Shown: piece after piece, positions 10,551-19,780 of the stretch
Layout: every line of letters begins with the position of its first letter
Numbering within the stretch: position 1 is the first letter of the stretch
Origin: Gliomastix tumulicola
Taxonomy: Eukaryota > Ascomycota > Sordariomycetes > Hypocreales > Bionectriaceae
Direction: 5' to 3'
DNA: 64,000 nucleotides
NCBI GenBank assembly: GCA_001599755.1
Contig: BCHX01000001.1
Span: forward strand, 4,092,001-4,156,000
Translations under genes and position numbers: made by a program
The notes under the pieces: model-generated
The model's database searches: none
Told to the model about the DNA's origin: nothing
Seen by the model: the letters and a program-made list of their open reading frames with translations, nothing else

Positions 10551-10933
10551 CGTAGAGGCCTTTACTGAATCATTAGTGTCGCATATAAAAAGTGAGAAGA
10601 GAGAGAGAGAGTAAAGAAGATATTAAAAAATGTTGTTGGTACAAAAAGAAGGACGCTGAATTGGAGTACTGGATGCTAGGTAGAGTAAGACCCTGACTGA
10701 ACCCATCATTTAGTTAGGAGGAGCTCTAAAAACCAACGTCTTATCGATAAAGACGCGACTGAACTTTTCGGTGGGGCACAGCCCACCGCCTTCCCTTCTC
10801 AGTGCCAGAACTCCCAACATCCCAGGGCAGAATTAATTTTTCCCACCTTCTGAACAGCTCGAAGCGAGCGAGCACTGCCAATTTCCTCTCGAGGCAGCAC
10901 CCATTGGACACACACACACACACACAATTCGCC
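10551..10933. promoter_or_regulatory. Bidirectional promoter region between the PPR-type gene and RCL1
   Basis: 383 bases between divergent start codons. It contains a (GA)n run at about 10596-10611 and a (CA)n run at about 10909-10926 that ends eight bases before the RCL1 ATG. No core element is assigned. Confidence 0.5.
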
Positions 10934-12148
10934 ATGTCGAGCTCATCACCCGACCTCCTGCGCTTCACGGGCCACCGGGCCTTCGCCCAGCGCCTCACCC
11001 TCGCGACGCTCACCGGCCGCCCCGTGCACATCTCCAAGATCCGGAGCTCGTCGCCGACGAACCCGGGGCTCGCGCCCCACGAGATCTCCTTCCTGCGCCT
11101 GCTCGAGTCCGTCACCAACGGCAGCTCCATGCAGATCTCGTACACGGGCACGACCATCACCTACCACCCGGGCCTCATCACGGGGTCCATCCCGGGCCAG
11201 GGCGCGGGCGAGGGCAACGTCATCGAGCTGAGCCTGCCGCCGACGTGCGCGAGGGGGGCCACGTACTTCTTGCTGCCGCTGTGTCTGCTCGCGCCCTTCG
11301 CCAAGGCGCACATGAATGTCCGGCTGACGGGCGCGGGCGTCATCACGTCGGCGACCGAGGCCGGGGACCCCTCGGTCGATACGTTCCGGACGGCTATCCT
11401 GCCGCTGTTTGGGCTCTTTGGGATCCCGCCGGCGCGCATCGAGCTCAGGGTCCTGCAGCGGTCGTGCGCCGGGCCGGGGGGGAAGGGAGGCGGCGGCACG
11501 GTGGAACTGCGATTCGAGAGCCAGGTCCGGCTGCCCAAGACGCTGCACCTCAACAGGAGTCCCGGGCGCGTGAGGAGGATACGCGGCGTCGCGTACGCAA
11601 CGGGCGTCTCGGCGTCGAACAACGCGCGCATGATCCACGCCGCGCGCGAGATCCTCAACCCCTTCGTGTCAGACATTCACATCGCCGCACAGTACGACCA
11701 GGCGCCGTTGGTACCGACAGGCGACAAGGCGGGGAGCAAGCGGCGGCTGGGTATTGGCTTTGGATTGAGCCTGGTGGCCGAGTCGAGCGCAGTCGGCGTG
11801 ATATACTCGGCGGACTTGGTCGTGCCGCCAAAGGGAGGCGAGGTCCCAGAGGAAATCGGGAAGAACTGCGCATATCAGCTCCTGGAGAGCATCTCGAAAG
11901 GCGGCTGTGTCAGCTCGGTCGCGGCGCCGACACTACTTACACTCATGGCCATGGGGTCAGAGGACGTGGGCCGCCTAAGAATAGGGAGAGAGGTTCTCGG
12001 GACGGAAGAGATGGTGGGATTGGCGAGAGATCTACGGACATGTGGTGCAAGTAGTTGGGGTCTGCGAGACGTGGAAGACGACACAGACGATATCATCGTG
12101 TCAGTAAAGGGCACAGGCGTTGGAAATGTCGGAAGGAAAATGGCATAA
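10934..12148 (+). CDS. RCL1: RNA 3'-terminal phosphate cyclase-like protein Rcl1 (U3 snoRNP / 18S rRNA processing)
   Basis: Rcl1 works in the nucleolus with Bms1 and the U3 snoRNP in early pre-18S rRNA cleavage. The single exon encodes 404 residues, about the family length. Diagnostic blocks run in order: FTGHRAFAQRLTLATLTGRP at the N-terminus, GLAPHEISFLRLLESVTNGS, the HPGLITGS segment, LPPTCARGATYFLLPLCLLAPF, a VDTFRTAILPLFGLFGI block, RRIRGVAYATGVSASNNARM, and SKGGCVSSVAAPTLLTLMAMGSEDVG near the end. These match eukaryotic Rcl1 rather than catalytic RtcA cyclases. The start at 10934 is chosen because translation from here begins with the conserved N-terminus; an upstream in-frame open stretch reads only the CA-repeat leader. 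It converges with the DUF1746 gene 135 bases downstream. Confidence 0.93.
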   Translation: MSSSSPDLLRFTGHRAFAQRLTLATLTGRPVHISKIRSSSPTNPGLAPHEISFLRLLESVTNGSSMQISYTGTTITYHPGLITGSIPGQGAGEGNVIELSLPPTCARGATYFLLPLCLLAPFAKAHMNVRLTGAGVITSATEAGDPSVDTFRTAILPLFGLFGIPPARIELRVLQRSCAGPGGKGGGGTVELRFESQVRLPKTLHLNRSPGRVRRIRGVAYATGVSASNNARMIHAAREILNPFVSDIHIAAQYDQAPLVPTGDKAGSKRRLGIGFGLSLVAESSAVGVIYSADLVVPPKGGEVPEEIGKNCAYQLLESISKGGCVSSVAAPTLLTLMAMGSEDVGRLRIGREVLGTEEMVGLARDLRTCGASSWGLRDVEDDTDDIIVSVKGTGVGNVGRKMA

Positions 12149-12283
12149 AGAAACCAAAATGTGGTACTGTATTCAAAGCGCGTCGTCGGTATTATCCTGC
12201 TTGTTGGGGGTATTATGAAATGACACTGCCATTATGACTTATGACCTCTATCGTCCCTTCGGCTTGCTGTTGTTTTTTTACAA

Positions 12284-13416
12284 TCATCCTCCATCGGTGG
12301 TTCCCGACGCCTGCCCGGTTTGCCCAGCTTGCCCTGGGACTGGGACGCCCCTACGGCGTGCTTCTATAGCAGCCAAGGTCGCCCTATAACCAAGAGTCTG
12401 GAGTGATGCGGCAGCGTCACGCTGGACATCCGAAGCCGCAACGCGCATCGCATTGAAGACGTGAAATTCGCCGAGTATAGCGTTTCCAGAGTCGTAGAGA
12501 TCGTTAAGATGGCTCCGAGAGGGCTCGTCGACCGAGTCAGACGGATCCAGCCCCGACCGCGAGGAATTCGTGTCGCCCGTCGAGCTCCTGATCGGTCGCA
12601 GCTCAATATCGCCCTGCTCGTCCTCTCCCTCCGCGGCCAGCCCGCCCCGGATCCCTTGCTCCTCCGCGTCGAGATCCTCCATGGCCCTACCCAGCGCCAG
12701 CTCGGCGGCTGGATCCGGCCGCACAGGCCGGAACGTCTTGAGCGTGAGGCGGAGCTTCTCCCGCTCCGTGTGTATAGCCAGCATAAAGCACTGAAGCGCA
12801 AGGAGCGCGAGATCGGCCAGGACGTAGTATGTTCGCGAGGTCGGGGGTTTCTGCCCGACAAAGTCGATGATGAGACCGCCGTGTTGGTATCCCCGGTGGT
12901 ATTCGGGGCCCTCTGGGAGCGCGGCGAAGAGGTGGACGAGCATACACCAGAGGTTGGGTAAGATGACGAGTACGAGATGCATGCGCCCGGCGGGCATGAG
13001 GAACGGGAATGCGTCCTCCTTGGGAGAAAGGTACAGGAACTGTGTCGCGGAGCGTATTAAGAATCGGAAGAGTGAGCACCTGCGAGTTCGGAAAAAAGAG
13101 CTGGTCAGTCAAGCTTCATCCTCAGAGGAGGGGATATCGCGGCGCACTCCATATAATACATCGCGCTCAGCTCCGCAAACACAATGATGTCGAGACTCTT
13201 AAGCAAGTGTGTTGTGAAGGTGAGCTTCTTCTTCGGCGGTCGCTTCTTCCGGCTCTTCCTCTTCCGGCGCCTCTGCGGGTGCAGGCTGGGAGCCGCCGAC
13301 GACGAGGCGCCATCGTCGCGGGAGGCTGACGGCTGGCCTCGACGCGTGGAATTGGTCGTGCTGGACGGTCCTCCTGCTCGCGCCGGGGAGGAGCTCAACG
13401 AGGGATCATCGTTCAT
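12284..13416 (-). CDS. DUF1746 membrane protein, probable Dsc E3 ligase subunit 4
   Basis: DUF1746 proteins include subunit 4 of the Golgi Dsc ubiquitin-ligase complex that activates SREBP in fission yeast and Aspergillus. Exons 13416-13148 and 13079-12284 give 354 residues. The N-terminal 60 residues are Ser-rich and then strongly basic (RRRKRKSRKKRPPKKK). The DUF1746 core begins at LLKSLDIIVFAELSAMYYME, continues across the intron into CSLFRFLIRSATQFLYLSPKE, and includes GGLIIDFVGQK and hydrophobic helices (MHLVLVILPNLWCMLVHLF; VLADLALLALQCFMLAIH). An acidic, Ser-rich C-terminus follows. The 68-bp intron needs a non-consensus donor, GTGCGC, but phase and the conserved MECSLFRF junction support it. 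Start ATG 13416 is the first in-frame ATG; the codon six bases upstream is GTG. Equivalence to Dsc4 is from the family and is not proven here. Confidence 0.75.
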
Positions 13417-14078
13417 AGTCACCGCGTGCTCATCGTCTTGGGAGGCTCCTGTGCGGGAAGAGCCCCGAAGATGGACGAGAGATGTGGACGAAAGCGAAAA
13501 ACAAAGAGGAGGGAAGAGCTCGAGGCCTGGATATTATTATACTCGGGTGCGAAACACGGAAGGCCTGACAGAGCCTCGCGCGGTCATGGCAACGGAATGA
13601 TCAGATAGATGGGCACGAGCAAAAGGGTTGCCTGCTTGTCGCTAAGTGTGCACTGATCAGGGATGTTCCTGACATTTCATGCCGGTCGTTTTTAGCTCCA
13701 AAACTCAAGGTGGGCGCCAATGTGACCCCTGCTTCAGCGAGAATGTGGGGACGACAGACCACTAAGCTTGCTCCTACAGGGGCAGACTGACCTGAAGCTC
13801 CAGGCGGTGGACAGACTGGCTTTTGGCGAGTGGACTCCGACACACACACTGAAGACAAGACACAGCGCAAATCGGACGTGGGGCAGGGATGGGCAGCAAA
13901 ATTCACCCCGCGGCGGGCAGTCACCACTCACCACTTTTTTTCGACGTGACTCAGAAGAGAGGTCTCGAGAATTTGCAACTTGGGAATTGCATCTCACACA
14001 CCGGTAAACCAAAGAAAACCGAGGCCTGCGTCGCGAACGAGGCCGTCCAAAGCCACTGATCCAGAGGGCGTCAACACG
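13417..14078. promoter_or_regulatory. Divergent intergenic region between the DUF1746 gene and FRS2
   Basis: 662 bases containing both promoters. I recognise no coding sequence and no strong motif. Confidence 0.45.
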
Positions 14079-15688
14079 ATGGCCACCTCAACTACCGCCC
14101 CGGCGGGGGACCTCACCACCCAGGTCCTCCAGGCCCTCAACATCCAGAGCCCTCTCCTCACCTCCGAGGCCTTCCCCGGCGTCTCGTCGCAGGATGTCAA
14201 GGCCGCGCTCGACCGGCTCGGCTCGCGTTCCATGATCACATACGAGACCATTGACAGGGAAGAGGCCATCCTGGAGCCCGAGGCGGAGCAGATTGTTGCG
14301 AACGGGAGTCACGAGGCCCGCGTCTTCGAGGCCCTCCGCCAGGCTGTGGAGGGGCTGACCATCCAGGAGCTTGAGAAGGCCATTGGCGACAAGAACGTGG
14401 CCAAGGTTGGTCAGGGCAAGGCTTTCAAGGAGAAATGGATCTCAAAGGGACAGGACGGCAAGCTAGTGGCATCTGTACGTGGCGGCTCCTGTTGAACAAC
14501 GATTGCTCTCCAACCTGTCACTAACGGCACGCTTCGATATTCTAGGCCGAGTCGATCAAGGATGCTACCCGAGAGACGCTACAGAAGATCAAGGAGACGA
14601 AGACGGCCGACGCCAAGACCATCGCAGATCTGAAGAAGCGCAAGCTGGTCAAGGTGGTCAAGGTGATCGCGTACAAGGCCGCCAAGGGCCCCAAGTTCGC
14701 CCTCGAAATCCAGAAGGAGGAGACGGACCTGACGGAGGAGATGCTGGCGTCGGGCGCCTGGAAGACGGCCAACTTCAAGCCCTACAACTTCAAGGCCCTC
14801 GGCTCGGACCAGAACGCGGGCGCCCTCCACCCGCTCAACAAGGTGCGCCAGGAGTTCCGCCAGATCTTCTTCGAGATGGGCTTCGAGGAGATGCCGACCA
14901 ACAAGTTCGTCGAGACGGGCTTCTGGAACTTCGACGCCCTGTTCGTGCCGCAGCAGCACCCGGCCCGTGACCTCCAGGACACCTTCTACATCTCGGACCC
15001 GGCCAAGGCGGACAAGCCCTGGCCCGTGGAGGAAGGGCGGGACACGGAGGAGTACTGGCAGAACATCAAGGAGGTGCACCAGGACGGCAAGTACGGCTCC
15101 ACGGGCTACAGGTATCCCTGGTCCGCCGACGAGTCGCTGCGGCTGGTGCTGCGGACACACACGACGGCCATCTCGACGGCCATGCTGTACAAGCTCGCCT
15201 CGCAGAAGGGCCCCGACGGCCGGCCGCCCCCGGCACGCTACTTCTCCATCGACCGTGTCTTCCGCAACGAGTCGGTCGACGCGACGCACTTGGCCGAGTT
15301 CCACCAGGTGGAGGGCGTCATCGCCGACTACGGACTGACGCTGGGCGGCCTGATGGAGTTCATGGAGATCTTCTTCACCAAGATGGGCATCACGGACCTC
15401 AAGTTCAAGCCGGCGTACAACCCCTACACCGAGCCCAGCATGGAGATCTTCAGCTACCACAAGGGCCTCGGCAAGCTGGTCGAGATTGGCAACAGCGGCA
15501 TGTTCCGCCCGGAGATGCTGGAGCCGATGGGCCTGCCCAAGGACATGCGCGTCTTCGGCTGGGGTCTGAGTCTGGAGCGGCCGACCATGATCAAGTACAA
15601 GATCTCCAACATCCGCGAGCTGCTGGGTCACAAGGTGGATTTGGGCTTCATCAAGAGGAATCCGGCGGTCAGGCTGGACAAGGAGTAG
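14079..15688 (+). CDS. FRS2: Phenylalanyl-tRNA synthetase alpha subunit, cytosolic
   Basis: Charges tRNA-Phe as the catalytic subunit of the alpha2-beta2 enzyme. Exons 14079-14474 and 14546-15688 give 512 residues, close to yeast Frs2. The N-terminal third has the eukaryotic winged-helix DNA-binding-like repeats (VLQALNIQSPLLTSEAFPG; EARVFEALRQAVEGLTIQEL). The class II catalytic core holds motif 1 around HPLNKVRQEFRQIFFEMGF, motif 2 around RYFSIDRVFRNESVDATHL with FHQVEG, and motif 3 at GWGLSLERPTM. The protein ends LGFIKRNPAVRLDKE. The only intron (71 bp) falls at a codon boundary (VAS then AESIKD). The start is the first ATG giving the conserved N-terminus; an upstream in-frame open stretch (from 13980) has no similarity. 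G/C-ending codons dominate, as expected for a highly expressed gene. Confidence 0.95.
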
Positions 15689-16124
15689 TGAATTGAATGA
15701 CAACCTCGTCGATGAATGTATGATGCTACGCAAGGTGGTCGAGCAACCAAAGAGCTAACTAGACGGTGAAGGTCGGAAAAGTCAATCGCAAGATCATAGA
15801 TGAAGAGCAAAACGTGTCCCACCCTTGACGTCGAATTTATATCCTAGAAGCACCAACATTCGAACACATATGCCGATTAAGGCCACTGACCTTTTCCCCC
15901 TTCCTTTACGTCGACGTTTATCTACTTCCAGCTCTGCTCATGAAATAGGGCTGGATCTTGGCACCGATGGCCTCCCAGCCTCCACAAGCATGCTCACGAC
16001 GACAGCGGGGTAAGAGGTAAGATAATCTAAGACATGGAGACATAGAAACTGGGGGCATTATGGCAATATAAGTATCCCTTTCGCTGCTCTGCGCAATGAA
16101 GAAGAGGACTGACACGGAGCCCCG

Positions 16125-16189
16125 GGATCGATCGGGATCCACCGTCTCCGGGCGTCCACCCCGGACCCGGCGCGGGATCCCACCGATCC
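16125..16189. repeat. GC-rich imperfect inverted repeat
   Basis: The left arm GGATCGATCGGGATCC (16125-16140) pairs with the right arm GGATCCCACCGATCC (16175-16189) over about 14 of 16 positions. The 34-base GC-rich spacer contains a second small pairing (CCGGG/CCCGG). It could fold as a stem-loop; no function known. Confidence 0.5.
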
Positions 16190-17109
16190 GCTCTTCAGCA
16201 TGGGCGAGGCCGTATCAAGGGTTCCGGGAGTAGTTGGAGACGTTGAGCAAGGCAAAGGGGCCGCTTCCACCCCAAGGGCGCGAGCTGGCGGTTGGCGCTC
16301 GTCAAACAGGGATCGTCGAACATGACAAATCGCCTAAGAGTGTCCTGGAGGAATCACACTGTGAACGAGGGCGACGAGCCGTCCTACCGGTGCGAAGATG
16401 CCAAGGCATTGGCGATAGACACTTCTAGGGATACGCTGTTTCCTCTGAGGTCATTCACTGGCCTTATTTTATGTGATGATGTCAACACCTAACTATTCCT
16501 AGCAAGTAAGTGCTAGTAAGTAAGTAAGTACTTAGCCAGGCAACCTGAGCTCCCTAGACTGCGAGGTACACGATTGCCATGCAACAATCAGACACGCTTA
16601 TCAAGATTCGCCCTACGTAGTTCCAATCTACTTGCCTCATGCGATGGTAATTGGTGATTCAGATATGCTTTTGCTGCCACGCTACAGGACTACTACTACT
16701 TAGGCTATGTACCTACTACCAGTCCTTCATTCAGCCCATCAGTCTATGACGAAATTTGGAGAAGCACCGCATAGCAACAGAGACACAGCCCAACCAAAAG
16801 CGGCGAACACAAGCCTCACAATGAGTGTGACATCTTTCCCTCTCTAGCCCATCACACTAGACGTGTCTAGATTACTGTCTTTAGCGAGAGACCAATTCTT
16901 TTGAGCCGTGTGCGCCCTTGATGCAGACGTCATTGGTGGCTCCCCGGGAGTTCCATGACGGTGTGAAACTCTGTTGCAAAATGGCGTCGTTTTACTACTT
17001 ACCTCCAGTAGTAGTACCCAATGCCCTTTCTGTGTCCCTCTTTCCCCTCTTTCATTGCCCGCAATGGATGGTTCCGAAGAGGGCAGGGATGTGATGTGAC
17101 TTCTTGGAG

Positions 17110-17116
17110 TATATAT
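17110..17116 (+). promoter_or_regulatory. TATA-like element upstream of the small gene
   Basis: TATATATA at about 17110-17117, roughly 190 bases before ATG 17301, in an otherwise C/T-rich leader. Candidate core promoter by sequence only. Confidence 0.4.
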
Positions 17117-17300
17117 AGATGGTGATCATGCCACCTCCAACAGCTTCCCCTCTTTTTGAATGTGCCTGGCATCCTCCTCCTCATTGCCATTCTCCCATCG
17201 TATTCTTCTTCCACAATCGATCCCAAGAGACAACAACTCATCCAAATCACCGAATCCAATCCCATCCCATCCCATTGATTCCATCTCCTCATCCATCATC

Positions 17301-17668
17301 ATGAGTGAGCCCAGCCAGTCTCCTACCAGCCCTACCGGCAACACCGGCAGCCGCCGCCGGGTAAAGAACTCCCCTCCCCTCTCCTCCCCCTCCTCCCCTC
17401 GCTTTCCCTCAGCTCCATTACTAATGTCTTTGGCCCCCTTCCAGAGCTCCGGTCTCATGCCCGGCTTCGACAGCCTCCAGAACCAGAAGCGAGGCGAGGC
17501 CAACGTCGCCCGCCGCCAGAGCATGTCCGACCAGCAGGTCAAGGGCGGCTTCCTCTCCAATTTCTTCCACAAGTATGTGCTGCTGTCTCCCCCCGTTCAG
17601 CAAATCAGGATCGGATGACTAATGCGATGGCGTTTTGCAGCAACTTTGGCCGCAACGCCTCCAAGTAA
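17301..17668 (+). CDS. Small conserved-looking fungal protein (71 residues), function unknown
   Basis: Three exons (17301-17360, 17445-17572, 17641-17668) are joined by introns with textbook CTAAT/CTAAC-type branch sites (TACTAATG near 17430; GACTAATG near 17618). The protein starts MSEPSQSPTSPTGNTGSRRR, continues SSGLMPGFDSLQNQKRGEANVARRQSMSDQQ and ends with a hydrophobic/aromatic patch GGFLSNFFH and NNFGRNASK. RRRSS and ARRQSMS are plausible basophilic kinase (PKA-type) sites. I recognise the general style of small Sordariomycete proteins of this kind but no named function. A 61-codon upstream frame (17119-17304) ends in a TGA overlapping the start codon (ATGA). It matters only if transcription begins upstream of 17119. 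An in-frame ATG at 17160 could extend the N-terminus, but it encodes leader-like low-complexity sequence. Confidence 0.7.
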
Positions 17669-18007
17669 AAAAAGGGCGGCCGCCATGCCATGTCTCTAAG
17701 ACGCCTTGCGCAACGACTGTACGATTAGCAACGTTTGTATTGTGTGTTTCTGAGGACCTCCATTCTGCAACGGGACGAGAGCGAGAACAGACAAGAGAGA
17801 AGACAAATCAGATTGGCGGTATAAAGCAGGCTTGACACTGTCTTCTCGGGTTAGGTTGGATCAAGAACAAGAGTCTTCGTTCGGCGTCCTTGTGTGCCCT
17901 GTCGAATGTGACGTGGTTTTTGCACGACTTTAATGTGCAAATGAGGTCTATTTTTGAATCTATTGCTTCGCTGTGCAATACGTAAATTGATAAAAAAAAA
18001 TCATCGC
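17669..18007. other. Intergenic region, 339 bases, convergent 3' ends
   Basis: 3' flanks of the small gene and PXR1. A/T-rich near 17940-18000, consistent with polyadenylation signals on both strands. Confidence 0.5.
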
Positions 18008-19282
18008 TTATGTCTTGAGCATGAAAATCTGCCGCCCCCGTGTTAGTTCTGTAGACTTTGGATAGACAAGTTCGGAAGGAGTCTCTCTCACCTTGTTGAT
18101 AGCGTTGGTATCCATCGCCTCTCTCTTCGCCTTCAAGAACCGTGATCTCACAAAATGAGGGTTCGTCCTCGGCGTCGACGTCCCTGAACCGGCCGGTGTA
18201 GCTTCACTCGTTGTCGCCTCCTCCGTAGTGGAAGGCTCTGGAGATGTGCTCTTGGAGGACGCCTTTGCCTCGGCCTTCTTCCGCCTCTTTGCCTCCTTCT
18301 TCTCCTCCTTCCTCAGCTTCTTCAGTCTCTTCTCTTCCTTGCGCTCTTCCTTGGACTTCTTCGGTTTGGTTGAGGGTTCCGAGTCGTCGCTCTGCTCGAG
18401 GGATGTAGACTTCTTGGGCGCTTCGTCCATGTCGACATCATCATCATCATCATCATCATCGGCCTCGCTCTTTGCCGGCTTGTCCTTCTTCGACTTCTTG
18501 TCTTTCCTCTTAGCCTTGGAGTCTGTCTCGGTTGAGGGGGTCTCGTCGCTTGAGACGTCGGCGGAGCGCTTCTTGCTCGACTTCTTCTCGTCCTTCTTGC
18601 GCTTCTTCTTGGACTCGGGGTCCACCACAGACGCAGACGCAGACGCAGACTCGTCCTCGCCTTCCCCCAGAGACGTCGCCTTCCGCTTCTTCGACGCCTT
18701 CTTCTCCTCCCCATCCTCTTCATTCGTCTGCTTCTTCTCCTTCTCTTCCTCCTTCTTCGCCAAATTCTCATCCGCCTTCAGCTCATCCCCCACCAGCAAG
18801 CCCCCCCTCATAAACCGCATAGCCCCATACCGCTGCTCCACGAATCGATGCGTCTTCACCACCAGCCTCGCCCTCTTCTCCTCCTCCACCGCCACCTCAG
18901 ACTTCCCGTTCAACCGGCTCAGCAGGTCGTTGAACACGTCGAGCCCCGTGACCTCGTCGTCCCTCATCGCCTTGTCGAAGCCGAGCCCTTTCATGTCGTC
19001 CTTGAGCGACACCCGGATGTACGAGGCGTTGGCCGCCGTGTGCAGCTCCGAGTGCGGGCTGTCCTGCGCGCCGAGGTATTGGCCCGGCTGCCAGCCCTGG
19101 GCGCGCAGGATCTTCTGGCCAAAGGTGTTCTCGTTGCGTGTCCATTTCGTGTTGTTCGGGTCTTGCTGGAGTTTGCGTTTTCTGGGGGGCGGGAGGGAAC
19201 ACATGGGTTAGCCTTGGGGTGCGGGGAGAGACGACCGGGGGGAAGAGAGCGCTTACATCTTGGTTTCTGAGAGAAATCCCAT
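18008..19282 (-). CDS. PXR1: PinX1-related G-patch protein Pxr1 (rRNA/snoRNA processing)
   Basis: Pxr1/PinX1 proteins stimulate the DEAH helicase Prp43 in pre-rRNA and snoRNA maturation and can restrain telomerase. Exons 19282-19257, 19181-18092 and 18028-18008 give 378 residues. The first exon encodes only MGFLSETK plus two bases. The G-patch region (about residues 25-80) holds TFGQKILRAQGWQPGQYLGAQ and SLKDDMKGLGFD. The middle third is very rich in Lys, Glu, Asp and Ser, with an eight-Asp run coded by a CAT-type repeat near 18438-18461. The C-terminal block HFVRSRFLKAKREAMDTNAINK joins IFMLKT across the last intron (63 bp), matching the conserved Pxr1 end. Without that last splice the frame also stays open to the same stop and adds 21 residues, so intron retention is tolerated by frame. 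Confidence 0.9.
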
Positions 19283-19780
19283 TCTGGGAGATTGGTTGAA
19301 GAGGCAGGCTCTTCGGTATTGTGCTAATTGACTGGCTGGGACATGGACAGGAACACAGAACAAAATGTACGCTGGAGGATGAGAAGGCTATCAAGATCTC
19401 GGAGAGTCCACTGAAAAAAATCTTGGTGGATGGGAGGAGATGTGGGGTACTGGTCCTCTTGGCATTTCTTATCGATTAAGGTACACCAACAACCCAGAAA
19501 AGTGTTCAGACACTCACATCCGGAGCACGATTCTTCGTAGACGGTTTCCAGCATAGCAAGCAATTTAGTGACGCCGTGATGAATTCCTATTAAAGTACAC
19601 GCAATTTTCCCTCTTACAAAGATCCTCTCACATTGGCATTTCTCGCCCCAGATGGCGTGCTAACGCTCCATCAAGTGCGAGTCCCAATGATGATACTACC
19701 ACCCAACGATTGGTTCCTATTCCATTTCTGGTTCTGTATCTCCATAAGCTGCCAACGTTGCGAATGATATAGCAGTCACG
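19283..19780. other. Intergenic region, 498 bases, between PXR1 5' end and ARS2 3' end
   Basis: Both neighbours are on the minus strand, so this is the PXR1 promoter plus the ARS2 3' flank. No recognised element. Confidence 0.5.

Larger units (their letters stand above)
15689..17300. other. 1.6 kb intergenic region with no recognised gene
   Basis: Includes the FRS2 3' flank, an imperfect inverted repeat at 16125-16189 and GTAA repeats at about 16502-16530. An A/T-richer stretch with many TACTAC-type trinucleotides follows (16600-16760), then the promoter of the small gene at 17301. No open frame here resembles a protein. Confidence 0.55.

Noticed and set aside
14579..15733. 384-codon minus-strand frame opposite FRS2
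   Set aside because: Shadow frame with no recognisable domain, fully inside a tRNA synthetase gene.
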